DNA from: Streptomyces chrestomyceticus JCM 4735
Lineage (GTDB): Bacteria > Actinomycetota > Actinomycetes > Streptomycetales > Streptomycetaceae
Reading direction: 5' to 3'
Assembly (NCBI RefSeq): GCF_003865135.1
Contig: NZ_BHZC01000001.1
Location: forward strand, 7,006,001 to 7,070,000
DNA: 64,000 nt
The notes under the pieces: model-generated
Database searches by the model: none
The model's input: the letters and a program-made list of their open reading frames with translations, nothing else
What the model was told of the DNA's origin: nothing
Position numbers and translations under genes: made by a program
In this document: positions 32,671 through 41,058 of the stretch, piece by piece
Layout: each line of letters opens with the position of its first letter
Numbering within the stretch: the stretch's first letter is position 1

Positions 32671-33210
32671 CTATTCCCCGACCTGTGTGATCCGGTCGTC
32701 GCCCAGACGCGACTGGACGTCCTGGAGGAGCAGTTTCAGGAGGCCCGCGAGCTGTTCCTGCTGGTCCGGCTTCAGGCCGCTGACCAGTTCGGTCTCCCGG
32801 TGGAGTACCTGGTCCACGGTCTCTTCGACGAGTGTGTGTCCGGCCGGGGTCAGCTCCACCAGCACCGTACGGAGGCGGCCCTCGCCCGGGTGGCGGGCGA
32901 CCAGCCCCTCGCGCTCGGCGCGGGCGACGCGCTGGGAGATCGCGCCGGCCGTCACCATGGAGCGGGCCGCGAGTTCGCGGGTGCTGAGGGTGTACGGGGC
33001 GCCGGCGCGGCGCAGCACGCTCAGCAGGTCCAGGGTGGCGGTGTCCACCCCGGCGCGGGCCAGTACCCGGCGCCGGTCGTCGCCCAGCAGCTTGGCCAAC
33101 TGCCACAGGGGCGTGACGATCGGGATGGACGAGACGGGCATGCCGGGGCGCTCGCGTTCCCAGGCGTCGGCGATCTGCTGGACCGGGTACGGGGCGTCCG
33201 CGCTTGCCAT
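32671..33210 (-). CDS. MarR-family regulator
   Basis: A 179-residue MarR-type winged-helix repressor. The DNA-binding core is LRRAGAPYTLSTRELAARSMVTAGAISQRVARAEREGLVARHPG followed by the wing GEGRLRTVLVELTPAGHTLVEE; only short parts are cited here. Flanking helices at both ends would form the dimer interface. It is divergent from an SDR gene, and the 81-base gap holds a 36-base palindromic operator. Small phenolic ligands usually release MarR; the ligand here is unknown. Confidence 0.9.
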   Translation of the reverse strand: MASADAPYPVQQIADAWERERPGMPVSSIPIVTPLWQLAKLLGDDRRRVLARAGVDTATLDLLSVLRRAGAPYTLSTRELAARSMVTAGAISQRVARAEREGLVARHPGEGRLRTVLVELTPAGHTLVEETVDQVLHRETELVSGLKPDQQEQLAGLLKLLLQDVQSRLGDDRITQVGE

Positions 33211-33232
33211 GGGCCCTCCTGCGGATGTTACG

Positions 33233-33268
33233 TTCAGGTCTAAATTCAGGTCTGAATTTAGACCTGAA
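33233..33268. promoter_or_regulatory. MarR operator with 14-base perfect arms
   Basis: TTCAGGTCTAAATT (33233-33246) and AATTTAGACCTGAA (33255-33268) are perfectly complementary around CAGGTCTG. TTCAGGTCT is also directly repeated 12 bases apart. The site lies between the divergent MarR and SDR genes and should control both. Confidence 0.88.
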
Positions 33269-33291
33269 CGAACGACGTCGGGAGTCAGCTT

Positions 33292-34020
33292 ATGTCACGC
33301 ACCATCCTGGTCACCGGCGGCGCCACCGGCATCGGCCTGGCCGTCGCCCGGCACTTCGCCGCGCAGGGCGACGCGGTCGTCGTCACCGGCCGCCGTCCCG
33401 CACCCCTGGAGAAGGCCGCCGAGGAGACCGGCGCCCGCGCGGTCGTCTGCGACCACACCGACCCCGCCGCGCTGACCCGTCTCCTGGACGAACTGCCCGA
33501 GCGGATCGACGTCCTGGTCAACAACGCCGGCGGCAACACCGACCTGGACGACGCGCCGGGCGACGACCTCTCCTCGTACGCGCGGGCCTTCCGCGCCAAC
33601 CTCGACGCCAATCTGCTCACCGCGGTGCTCACCACCAAGGCCGTCGAGGGCCGGCTCGCCGAGGGCGGGGCCGTGGTGCACATCGGCTCGATCGCGGCGT
33701 CCCGGGGAGCGGGTTCCCTGGGCGCGTACGGCGCGGCCAAGGCGGGGCTCACCACCTGGAACCTCGACCTGGCGAACACGCTCGGCCCGCGCGGCATCAC
33801 CGCCAACGTCGTCTCGCCCGGCTACATCGAGGACACCGAATTCTTCCGGGACCAGCTCTCCGACGAGCGGCGGGCGTGGCTGGTGGACGCCACGGCCACC
33901 GGCCGGGCCGGGCGCCCGGAGGACGTCGCGGCGGCGGTCGCGTTCCTGGCGTCCGAGGGAGCGCGGCACATCACGGGGCAGGTGCTGAATGTGAACGGGG
34001 GCGCCGACAAGACGCGCTGA
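33292..34020 (+). CDS. Short-chain dehydrogenase/reductase under MarR control
   Basis: A 242-residue classical SDR. The NAD(P) motif is TGGATGIG at the N-terminus, the NAG motif is VNNAGG, and the catalytic residues are Ser in HIGSIAAS and Tyr-Lys in YGAAK. The SPGYIEDTEF segment and C-terminal LASEGARHITGQVLNVNGG are standard. It is close to 3-oxoacyl-ACP reductase-like enzymes, but the substrate is unknown. The gene begins 24 bases after the operator palindrome. Confidence 0.9.
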   Translation: MSRTILVTGGATGIGLAVARHFAAQGDAVVVTGRRPAPLEKAAEETGARAVVCDHTDPAALTRLLDELPERIDVLVNNAGGNTDLDDAPGDDLSSYARAFRANLDANLLTAVLTTKAVEGRLAEGGAVVHIGSIAASRGAGSLGAYGAAKAGLTTWNLDLANTLGPRGITANVVSPGYIEDTEFFRDQLSDERRAWLVDATATGRAGRPEDVAAAVAFLASEGARHITGQVLNVNGGADKTR

Positions 34021-34044
34021 GGCGACGGCCACGAGGGTCGCCGA

Positions 34045-34067
34045 GGGTGAGGGTGAGGGGGTGGGGG
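34045..34067 (+). repeat. G-run cluster (G-quadruplex motif)
   Basis: Four runs of at least three G separated by one to two bases, starting GGGTGAGGGTGAGGG, lie between the convergent SDR and PPOX genes. More G-runs follow to about 34090. Confidence 0.6.
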
Positions 34068-34107
34068 CGCCGAGGGGAAGGGCGAGGGGGCGGGAGGCCG
34101 ATGGACG

Positions 34108-34599
34108 TCAGCTCGTCTCCCCGTCCCGGTCCTCCTCCTCGACGAGGCGGGCCGGGAAGCCGCCCGTGGCGATCGGCCCCCACCGCAGCGGCGTCACCCG
34201 GATCAGCGACTTGCCCTGTGTGATCATCGCGGCGCGGTACTCGTGCCAGTCCGGGTGCTCGCCCGCGACGCTGCGGTAGTACGCGACCAGCGGCTCGACC
34301 GAGTCCGGCGCGTCCAGGATTTCCGCCTCGCCGTCGATCTGCACCCAGGGCCCGTTCCACTCGTCGGACAGCACGAGCACGCTCACCGAGGGCGCCCGGC
34401 GGGCGTTGCGCACCTTGGCGCGCTCCGGGTACGTGGCCATCACCAGCCGCCCGGAGTCGTCGACGCCGCAGGTCAGCGGCGATGCCTGGGGCGTGCCGTC
34501 GGAGCGCCGGGTGAGCAGGACCGCGCGGTGGCGGGGGCGTACGAACTCCAGCAGGCCGTCGAGGTCCACGCGGGTGGTGGTGGCGATGGAAGGACTCAT
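34108..34599 (-). CDS. PPOX-class F420/FMN-dependent oxidoreductase-like protein
   Basis: A 163-residue protein with the split beta-barrel of the pyridoxamine 5'-phosphate oxidase-like group. Features include FVRPRHRAVLLTRRSDGTPQASPL, LVMATYPERAKVRNARR (cofactor phosphate contacts), SVLVLSDEWNGPWVQIDGEAEIL and the C-terminal SLIRVTPLRWG. Actinobacterial members often use F420H2. Substrate is unknown. It is convergent with the SDR gene. Confidence 0.82.
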   Translation of the reverse strand: MSPSIATTTRVDLDGLLEFVRPRHRAVLLTRRSDGTPQASPLTCGVDDSGRLVMATYPERAKVRNARRAPSVSVLVLSDEWNGPWVQIDGEAEILDAPDSVEPLVAYYRSVAGEHPDWHEYRAAMITQGKSLIRVTPLRWGPIATGGFPARLVEEEDRDGETS

Positions 34600-34744
34600 A
34601 CGGGTGAGCCTAGGGCGTGGAGTCCGCTCGAAGGGAGCGACGTTCCGGGAGCGGGCTCGGTCTGCCGCTTCCGCACTATTGACTAAAAGTCAGCCGGGAA
34701 CGACGCTGCTGGGCAACCGTCGTAGCCGCACCTCGGGAGGACTG

Positions 34745-35005
34745 GTGGGTACAGGTTCGAGCACCGACGCACGGACCGGCGCGGGTGGGGACAGCGAGGC
34801 GTTCCGCGCCCTGACCGAAGCGCTCGGCGCCCCGGCGCCGCCCGGCCTCGCCGCTGCCGCGCCCGAACAACTCGGCGTACTGACGCGCGCGTTGCGCACC
34901 CGTAAGGAGAGCCGCGCCGCGGGCCTCAACGACGCGGCCGAAGAGGCCCTGAAGCTGGTGCCCGCCCTCGCCCGCGGCCCCGTGCGCCGCATCCTGTTCC
35001 GCTGA
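34745..35005 (+). CDS. Small conserved-type hypothetical protein
   Basis: An 86-residue frame with a GTG start shortly after GGGAGGA (34735-34741). The N-terminus is Gly/Ser/Thr-rich. From about residue 17 it becomes helical (EAFRALTEALG ... PEQLGVLTRALRTRKESRAAGLNDAAEEALKLVPALARG). No domain is recognised. It ends 25 bases before the MgtE-N-like gene and is probably in the same transcript. Confidence 0.5.
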   Translation: MGTGSSTDARTGAGGDSEAFRALTEALGAPAPPGLAAAAPEQLGVLTRALRTRKESRAAGLNDAAEEALKLVPALARGPVRRILFR

Positions 35006-35030
35006 CTCGGCCGACCGAACGGTGACCCCC

Positions 35031-36124
35031 ATGGACACGCTCAGCAACCGCGCCGAGGCACAGAAGATCGCCCAGTTGCTCGATGTCCTGCCGGAGCAAC
35101 TGGAGTTCCTGCACGGGCTGCCCGCCGAGGACGTACGGCAGCTCCGCGCCCGTACCGTCGACACGCTCTTCGACGACGTGCCGGACATGCTCGACCGGAT
35201 CGCCGCCGCCACCAAGCTCGTACCGGCCGGGGCCGCCGCCGCGATCTCGCAGAAGGCGCTCGGGCCGCGGCTGGCCGCCTCCGTGGCCGGGCGGCTGGAC
35301 CCCGGCCGCGCCGCCGACATCATCGAGAGGCTGCCGGTCGCCTTCACTGCCGAGTCCTGCGGCCACCTGGACCCCCGCCGGATCGCCGGGGTCGTCGACC
35401 GGCTGGACGAGGACCTCGTGGTCCGTATCGCCGTCGCCCTCGCCGAGCGCGGCGACCACCTGACGATGGGACGCTTCGTCGGCCATCTGCGCGACCGGGC
35501 CCTGGAGCGCATTCTCCAGCTCATCGACGACGAAGTGGTGCTGCGCGTCGGGTTCTTCATCGACATGCCGGAACGTCTGGACGCCATCCTGGAGCTGATG
35601 GGGAGGAACGGCTGGCCTCGGTGGTGGCCGCGGCCGGCAACGGCCTGTGGCCCGAGGCGCTGGCCGTGGCCGGACTGGCCGGGCCGGAACGGCGCGCGCG
35701 GGTGGCCACGCTCGCCGCCCGCCAGGACCCCGTACGGCTGGACGGGCTGGTCCGTACCGCGCACGAGCAGGGGCTGTGGGAGTCGCTGCTGCCGCTGGTG
35801 GCCCTGTTGTCCGGGGAGGACCGGCGCGCGGTCGCCGCCCTGCCGTCGCTGCGCGACGCCGAGGTCCTCGGCACGGTCGTCCGGGCGGTCGTCGCGACGG
35901 GGCTCTGGGCGGAGTTCCTGCCGCTGGTCGCGGAGTTGCCGCCGGAGTCGCGCAAGGTGGTGGCGGACACGGCGGGGGCGCTGCCGGACGCGGAGCTGGA
36001 CGCGATGGTGCTGGAGGTCGAGAAGCAGGATCTGTGGGACGCGGTGCTGCCACTGGTGGAGATCATGGACGAGCCGGCCAAGGAGCGGGTCTTCGCGCTG
36101 CCGGCCTTCCGGGGGCAGGGGTAG
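35031..36124 (+). pseudogene. MgtE N-domain-like protein, interrupted by a one-base frameshift
   Basis: A helical-repeat protein resembling the intracellular N domain of MgtE magnesium transporters (AAAISQKALGPRLAASVAGRL, AADIIERLPVAF) but without membrane helices or CBS domains visible. The frame from ATG 35031 runs to about 35600; the matching C-terminal half continues in another frame to the stop at 36124 (SVVAAAGNGLWPEALAVAGLAG onward). The switch is at the GGGG run 35600-35603, after LELMG. One extra G would restore LELMGEERLASVV. Either the gene is broken, the base was lost in sequencing, or expression needs frameshifting. Confidence 0.7.
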
Positions 36125-36216
36125 GTCCCGTTCGGGGACGAGGTTCGCCGTCCGCTCAATCCGCCCTGGGCACAAAGCGGGTGGCTTCGTGAGGGCTGCC
36201 CGCTAGCGTCCGGACC

Positions 36217-36984
36217 ATGACTCCGTCCCCCGCGTCTTCCGCGTCTCCCGACACCGGCCCCGTCCCGATCGTCCCCGATGTCTGGCAGTTGCCGTTCCCG
36301 GTGGGCCACGTCTACCTCGTACGGCTGTCCGACGGCGGTTTCGCGGCCGTCGACACCGGCGTCCCGGGCTCCGCCCCCGCGATCCTGGAGGCGGTGCACC
36401 GGCTCGCCGGGAAGCCGGACGCGCTGCGGCAGATCGTGCTGACCCACTCCCACGTCGACCACATGGGATCGGCCGCCGACCTGGTGGCCGCCACCGGCGC
36501 CCGCGTCCTGGCGGGCGCGGCGGACGCCCCGGCCGTCTCCGGTACCGCGCCCGAGCCGCCGCCGGTGCTCACCGCCGCCGAGGCGCCCCTGCTCGAACAG
36601 GTCCAGTCGGGCATGGCGGAGGCGGGCACGCCGCCGCTGAAGCACGTACGGGTGGATGTCGAGCTCCACGACGGCGACATCCTCGACGGCTGGCCCGGGC
36701 CCGCCCACGTCCTCCACGTCCCCGGCCACACACCGGGCAGTACGGCGCTGCATCTGCCTGCCGCCGGCGTGCTGTTCACCGGCGACCTCATAGGGACGGG
36801 GCCGGACGGCGGCCGGGTCGTCCTCGGCCCCTTCAACGTCGACCGCGAGGTGGCCGTCGCGTCCTTCCGGCGGCTGGCCGCGCTGCCCGGTGTGGACACG
36901 CTGTGCGTACCGCACGGCATTCCGGTCCGTACGGGCGCGGCGCGCGCTCTGGCCGCGGCCACGCCCGAGACCGACTGGCTGTGA
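36217..36984 (+). CDS. MBL-fold metallo-hydrolase
   Basis: A 255-residue metallo-beta-lactamase-fold hydrolase. The zinc motif is H77-x-H79-x-D81-H82 in LTHSHVDHMG, a third His follows in HVPGHTPGS, the bridging Asp is in FTGDLIG, and the last His is in VPHGIPV. The family hydrolyses thioesters, lactones or phosphodiesters; the substrate is unknown. TAGCGT (36204-36209) lies seven bases before the ATG, which suggests a leaderless mRNA. Confidence 0.88.
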   Translation: MTPSPASSASPDTGPVPIVPDVWQLPFPVGHVYLVRLSDGGFAAVDTGVPGSAPAILEAVHRLAGKPDALRQIVLTHSHVDHMGSAADLVAATGARVLAGAADAPAVSGTAPEPPPVLTAAEAPLLEQVQSGMAEAGTPPLKHVRVDVELHDGDILDGWPGPAHVLHVPGHTPGSTALHLPAAGVLFTGDLIGTGPDGGRVVLGPFNVDREVAVASFRRLAALPGVDTLCVPHGIPVRTGAARALAAATPETDWL

Positions 36985-37048
36985 GCCGGACGGCGCAAGT
37001 GCGGGGCCGCGGGCGCGAGGTCACGGGCGTACGGTCACCGGTGCCCCG

Positions 37049-37543
37049 TCACGCCTGCCGGGCTGCGTAGGCGACCGTCCTGAACGGCCAGTCCGCGGCC
37101 AGCCAGTCCCGTACCGCCTCGTACAGGGGCAGGTCCAGCTCGGCGCGGTCGGCCCGTACCCAGGAGCGGACCGTGGCGTCCGGGATTTCGATCGCTTCCG
37201 TCCGGGTATCACCATGCCCGTCCTCTACGGGGTAGATGTACACGCACCCGACCACCTCGGCGTCCGGTATCCCGATGACGGAGTACGTGAAGCCCGTACG
37301 CCCCTCGAAGTCCTGGGCGTGCTCCCGCAGGTCGCCGAGGTTCTCCTCCAGGGTCATCCCGGCCTCGGGCGGCCAGCCGCGGCCGGCGTACCCGGGGGTC
37401 GCCCTGATGTGCGTGATGCTGCTGGTCCAGGCGGCGTGGTCGGCGGCGTTGTGGTCCGGAGCGAGCGGTTCCAGCCGGAAGCGGCCGGTGGTCAGTTCTC
37501 TGGGGACGACGAAGTCGGCAGGTACGAAAGGCGGATGGCTCAT
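37049..37543 (-). CDS. GNAT-type N-acetyltransferase-like protein
   Basis: A 164-residue protein with a GNAT-like layout. The N-terminal strand pair is LTTGRFRLEPLAPDHNAADHAAW. Central strands are FTYSVIGIPDAEVVGCVYIYPVE, typical of the acetyl-CoA fold core. The canonical RxxGxG/A pyrophosphate loop is not obvious, so binding of acetyl-CoA is inferred. Substrate is unknown. It is convergent with the MBL gene and divergent from the hydrolase. Confidence 0.72.
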   Translation of the reverse strand: MSHPPFVPADFVVPRELTTGRFRLEPLAPDHNAADHAAWTSSITHIRATPGYAGRGWPPEAGMTLEENLGDLREHAQDFEGRTGFTYSVIGIPDAEVVGCVYIYPVEDGHGDTRTEAIEIPDATVRSWVRADRAELDLPLYEAVRDWLAADWPFRTVAYAARQA

Positions 37544-37608
37544 GAGGTGAGAATAGGGTCCGGCGCGCTGCCCGACCGTGGCGCGGAACGGAACGGAAAG
37601 GCTTGTCC

Positions 37609-38304
37609 ATGCAGTTGCACACCCAGGAGTGGGGTACCGGCGACCGGGTCGCGGTGCTGGTCCACGGCATCATGTCGGACCACCGGACCTGGCGCCGGGT
37701 GGGCCCCGCGCTGGCCGCGCGCGGCTACCGCGTCATCGCCGTCGACCTGCGCGGCCACGGCGCCAGCCCGCGCGGCCCGTACAGCGACGAGCTGTTCGCG
37801 GACGACCTGGTGGAGACCCTGCCCTCGGGCGTGGAGGTGGCCCTCGGGCACTCGCTCGGCGCGGTGGCGCTGTCGCTGGCCGCGGAACGGCTGCGCCCGC
37901 GGCGCGCCGTCTACTCGGACCCGGCCTGGACCCTCGGCAACACCGAGCGCCCGATGGACCCCGCGCTGTTCGTCGAGTTCAAGCGCGCCACCCACCAGAT
38001 GATCCGGAGCTTCAACCCGCGCTGGGAGGAGGCCGACGTGGAGATCGAGATGGCGACGATCGAGGTGTGGGACCCGGACACGGCCCTGGCCCTGTCCGGC
38101 AACGACCTCCGGGAGCGCATACCGGAGCGGCCGGTGGTCCCCTCCCTGGTGCAGGTGGCGGGGGAGGGCTTCCTGTTCTCGGAGGCGGACAAGGAGCGGG
38201 TGGCGGCGCGCGGCTTCGAGGTCCGTACGGTCGAGGGCGCCGGGCACACCATCCACCGGGACGATTTCGACGGTTTCATGAAATCGCTGGACGGGTGGAT
38301 CTGA
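37609..38304 (+). CDS. Alpha/beta hydrolase
   Basis: A 231-residue alpha/beta-hydrolase. The oxyanion segment is LVHGIMSDHRTW, the nucleophile elbow is ALGHSLGAVAL, the acid is expected in the segment after VPSLVQVAGEG, and the catalytic His is in GAGHTIHRDDF. ATG 37609 is preceded by GGAAAGG; an in-frame TTG at 37603 is less likely. Substrate is unknown. The gene is followed by tandem repeats. Confidence 0.88.
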   Translation: MQLHTQEWGTGDRVAVLVHGIMSDHRTWRRVGPALAARGYRVIAVDLRGHGASPRGPYSDELFADDLVETLPSGVEVALGHSLGAVALSLAAERLRPRRAVYSDPAWTLGNTERPMDPALFVEFKRATHQMIRSFNPRWEEADVEIEMATIEVWDPDTALALSGNDLRERIPERPVVPSLVQVAGEGFLFSEADKERVAARGFEVRTVEGAGHTIHRDDFDGFMKSLDGWI

Positions 38305-38310
38305 GCGAGC

Positions 38311-38492
38311 GGCAGCCGGGTCTGTCCCGAGGGCGGCCGGGCTTCCTCCTGTGGCGGCCTGGCTTCTCCTGTTGGCAGCCGGATCTGCCCAGATGGCGTC
38401 CGGACCTGCCCAGATGGCGTCCGGACCTGCCCAGAAGGCGTCCGGACCTGCCCAGAAGGGCATCCGGACCTGCCCCGTAGGCACCCGGCTCC
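38311..38492. repeat. 21-base tandem repeat array
   Basis: A CCAGATGGCGTCCGGACCTGC unit is repeated about four times with few changes between 38388 and 38475. More degenerate copies reach both ways to about 38311 and 38492. As the unit is a multiple of three, several frames read open through it, giving false ORFs with heptapeptide repeats. It fills the hydrolase-to-sigma gap. Confidence 0.85.
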
Positions 38493-38598
38493 GCCCCCGG
38501 CGGCACTCCGCTGCCGGTTTTGGCACCTGATGTTCAATCTTGTACCACCAAGGGGTGGCTGGATGCGGCGGCGGGCGCCGGTCCGCGCCCGGGGCGCT

Positions 38599-38628
38599 TT
38601 GCCGCGGTCCGCGACGGCTGATTAGGGT
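38599..38628 (+). promoter_or_regulatory. Candidate promoter of the ECF sigma/T7SS operon
   Basis: TTGCCG (38599-38604) and TAGGGT (38623-38628) with an 18-base spacer. Transcription would start about 73 bases before ATG 38708. GAGG (38693-38696) is the ribosome binding site. Confidence 0.4.
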
Positions 38629-38707
38629 GTGGTCCGTGGTAGTAGCAACCACCCGCCCCGGTCGGCCCGCGGACCGGCGACCCGAAATCCCCTGAGGCAG
38701 CACAGCG

Positions 38708-39319
38708 ATGACCGAACCGGCGATACCGGCCCGGGGCCCCGCCGCCGCGCCGGAACGCCCCGCTCCGGTCTTCCCGCCGCCTGCCCGGCCGCTCACCGAG
38801 GAGCGCGTCACGGCCCTCGTACTGTCGTACCGTCAAACGCTGTTACGGTACGTCACCGGCCTGCTGCCCGCCGACTCGCAGCGTGCGGAGGACGTCGTCC
38901 AGGAGACGCTGCTGCGTGCCTGGCTGGAGAGCGACCTCTCCCGTGCGGGGAGCGCCCGGCACGAGGCCGGGTGGGAACCCGGTCTGCCCTGGCTGTTCAG
39001 GGTCGCCCGCAACGTCGTGATCGACTGGAGCCGGCGCGACCGCGCCCGGCCGGCCGTCCCGACCGGACTGCCGCCGGAGACGGCCGGCCCGGCGGACGAG
39101 GTCGCGCGCGTCGTGGAGCGGACGCACGTCGTCGAGTTGCTCGCCCAACTGTCCCGCCCCCATCGAGAGGTTCTGGTGTACACATACCTGCTCGGCTGTT
39201 CCGGACCCGACACGGCGCACGCGCTGGGCATACCGCCCGGCACGGTCAAGTCCCGGCTGCACCACGCGATGCACCGCCTGCGGCGGGCCGCCGCGCCCGA
39301 CGCCCGGGACCGCGGATGA
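38708..39319 (+). CDS. ECF sigma factor with a TTA codon, first gene of the T7SS-like operon
   Basis: A 203-residue ECF (group IV) sigma factor. Region 2 is LVLSYRQTLLRYVTGLLPADSQRAEDVVQETLLRAWLES with the LPWLFRVARNVVIDWSRR continuation (fragments cited). Region 4 is LSRPHREVLVYTYLLG ... GIPPGTVKSRLHHAMHRLRR. Leu46 is coded by TTA (38843-38845), so the protein depends on the bldA tRNA and is likely to be made late in growth. No anti-sigma factor follows unless the downstream membrane protein plays that part. The stop overlaps the next gene by four bases. Confidence 0.92.
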   Translation: MTEPAIPARGPAAAPERPAPVFPPPARPLTEERVTALVLSYRQTLLRYVTGLLPADSQRAEDVVQETLLRAWLESDLSRAGSARHEAGWEPGLPWLFRVARNVVIDWSRRDRARPAVPTGLPPETAGPADEVARVVERTHVVELLAQLSRPHREVLVYTYLLGCSGPDTAHALGIPPGTVKSRLHHAMHRLRRAAAPDARDRG

Positions 39320-41058
39320 GCGGCCCGGGCCGGACAGCGCCGCCGGGAGCGGCGGTCGTCGTGACACCGGAGCAGTCCCCGGTGCCGCTGGCCCTCGGTA
39401 TGCCGGACCGCACGTCCTGGCTGATCATCATCGGCTTCCTCGTCGTCCTGGTCCTGCTCGTCTGGCTGCTCGCCCGGACCATCCGCAAGCAGGGCGGTTT
39501 CCGCCGCACCTGCCGCCGGATCGCCTGGGAGGTCCGGATGACCGCGCGGGCGTTCACCGCGCCGCTCCGCGCCTGTCTGCGGCACCGGCGCTGCGCCCGG
39601 ACCCTGGCCGCGTTCTTCGCCGACCCGGCCGCGTACGAGGTGTCCCGCGCGGCGCTCGACCGCGCGGACGCGGACGCGGGCGACGGCTGCTACGCGCCGA
39701 CCGTCCAGTTGGCGCAGGCCCGGGACCGGGTGCACGTCGTCGTCGCCGGCCGCGACCCGGCCGGTGCCGCAGGACCGGTTCTGCCCTGGACGGACGCGGC
39801 CGCGGAACCGGGGGAGTGGACCTGGTCCGCGCCCGCCGACGCGGTACGGGGGGCGACGGCGGCGCACGGTCGTGCCGTACGGCTGCCGCTCGTCCTCGGC
39901 GTGGACCGCAAGTCGACGGGCGTGGTGCTCGTCGACTGGCTGCGCGGCCCCGCGGCGCTGGGCGTCGAGGGTGACCCTCGGGTGTCCCGCAGTGTGCTCC
40001 AGGCGCTGACGGCCCAGGTGGACCGGATGCCGGACGGGCCGCCGGTCCTGGTGGCGCACGGGGTGCACCCGCGCTTCCCGGGCCGTCCCCTGGACGAGAT
40101 CCTCAACGAACTCTCCATCGATCGGTGGACGGACCCGGAGCAGGGACCGCAGACCGTGGACCCGACGGCGGTCCCGGTCGTCGTCTGCTGGGCGCCCACG
40201 GCCGACCAGGCGGCACGGCTGGCGGACCTGTGCGCACGCGGACGTGTCCGCGCGCTCGTCGGCGGGCGCCTGCCGGGCGCCTGCTGGGTGCTGCACGCCG
40301 AGCCGGACGGGCGGCTGCTCGGCCCCGGGCCCCGGGTGGACGTGGAGTCGCCCGCGCTCGGTGGCGCCGTGGCCCGCACCGTACGGCGCAGGCAGCCCGC
40401 ACCGCACTGCGTCCTGCCGGGCGCCGGTACGGGCATGGGCATGAACATGGGGACGGGTACGGGGCCGGGTGCCGGTCACGGCGGTCCCGCCGGGCCCGTA
40501 CCCGAGCCGGGCTTCGCCGGGCCGGACCTGCACAAGCCCGCGCCCGCCCCGGCTCCGGCCGAGCGGGTGCGGGACGAGACGGCCGTACTTCCGCAGGCAC
40601 CGCAGCCCGCACCGGCCGCTCAGCCCGCTCCGGCTGCCCAGCCCGCCCAGCCTGCCCCGGCCCCTTGGCCCGCCGCGCCGCCCGCGCACGGTGACCACGG
40701 GAGCGGCTCCGCCCATCAGGGCACATTCCCCCGCGAAACCGCCGCTTCCGACGCCGACTTCGCCGAGCCCGAGCCGGGCGCCCCCGCCCCGGCCGCCGCT
40801 CCCGAGGCCGCGCCCGCACCCGTACCCGCGCAGCGACCGGACGCCCCCGGAGCTCAACCCGAGCCCGACAGCGCCTCCGACAGCGGCTCCGGCACCGACG
40901 CAGCCGCCGACTTCGCGGAGCCGGACCTGGCCGAGCCCCGGGCCGCCGCCGCGCCGCCCGGCCTGGCCGGGGTGTCCGCCGCCTCCGGCACCCGCGGCGC
41001 CTCCGGCGCCGACTCCGACCCCGCCGATCCCCAGGAACGGACCCCTCGTACCCCGTGA
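39316..41058 (+). CDS. Single-pass membrane protein of the T7SS-like operon
   Basis: A 580-residue protein of unknown function between the sigma factor and the EccC-like ATPase (four-base overlap on both sides). One strong membrane helix (WLIIIGFLVVLVLLVWLLA, about residues 35-53) is followed by an Arg-rich juxtamembrane part and a globular region to about residue 370. The last 200 residues are Pro/Ala/Glu-rich and probably disordered. No catalytic motif is recognised. Its position suggests a T7SS membrane component or a sigma-factor regulator; an EccE-like role is only a guess. Confidence 0.7.
   Translation: MSGPGRTAPPGAAVVVTPEQSPVPLALGMPDRTSWLIIIGFLVVLVLLVWLLARTIRKQGGFRRTCRRIAWEVRMTARAFTAPLRACLRHRRCARTLAAFFADPAAYEVSRAALDRADADAGDGCYAPTVQLAQARDRVHVVVAGRDPAGAAGPVLPWTDAAAEPGEWTWSAPADAVRGATAAHGRAVRLPLVLGVDRKSTGVVLVDWLRGPAALGVEGDPRVSRSVLQALTAQVDRMPDGPPVLVAHGVHPRFPGRPLDEILNELSIDRWTDPEQGPQTVDPTAVPVVVCWAPTADQAARLADLCARGRVRALVGGRLPGACWVLHAEPDGRLLGPGPRVDVESPALGGAVARTVRRRQPAPHCVLPGAGTGMGMNMGTGTGPGAGHGGPAGPVPEPGFAGPDLHKPAPAPAPAERVRDETAVLPQAPQPAPAAQPAPAAQPAQPAPAPWPAAPPAHGDHGSGSAHQGTFPRETAASDADFAEPEPGAPAPAAAPEAAPAPVPAQRPDAPGAQPEPDSASDSGSGTDAAADFAEPDLAEPRAAAAPPGLAGVSAASGTRGASGADSDPADPQERTPRTP

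Noticed and set aside
37911..38537. Minus-strand frame with repeated PSGQVRT heptapeptides
   Set aside because: The heptads simply reflect the 21-base DNA repeat, which is open in several frames. No codon bias or ribosome binding site favours this frame.
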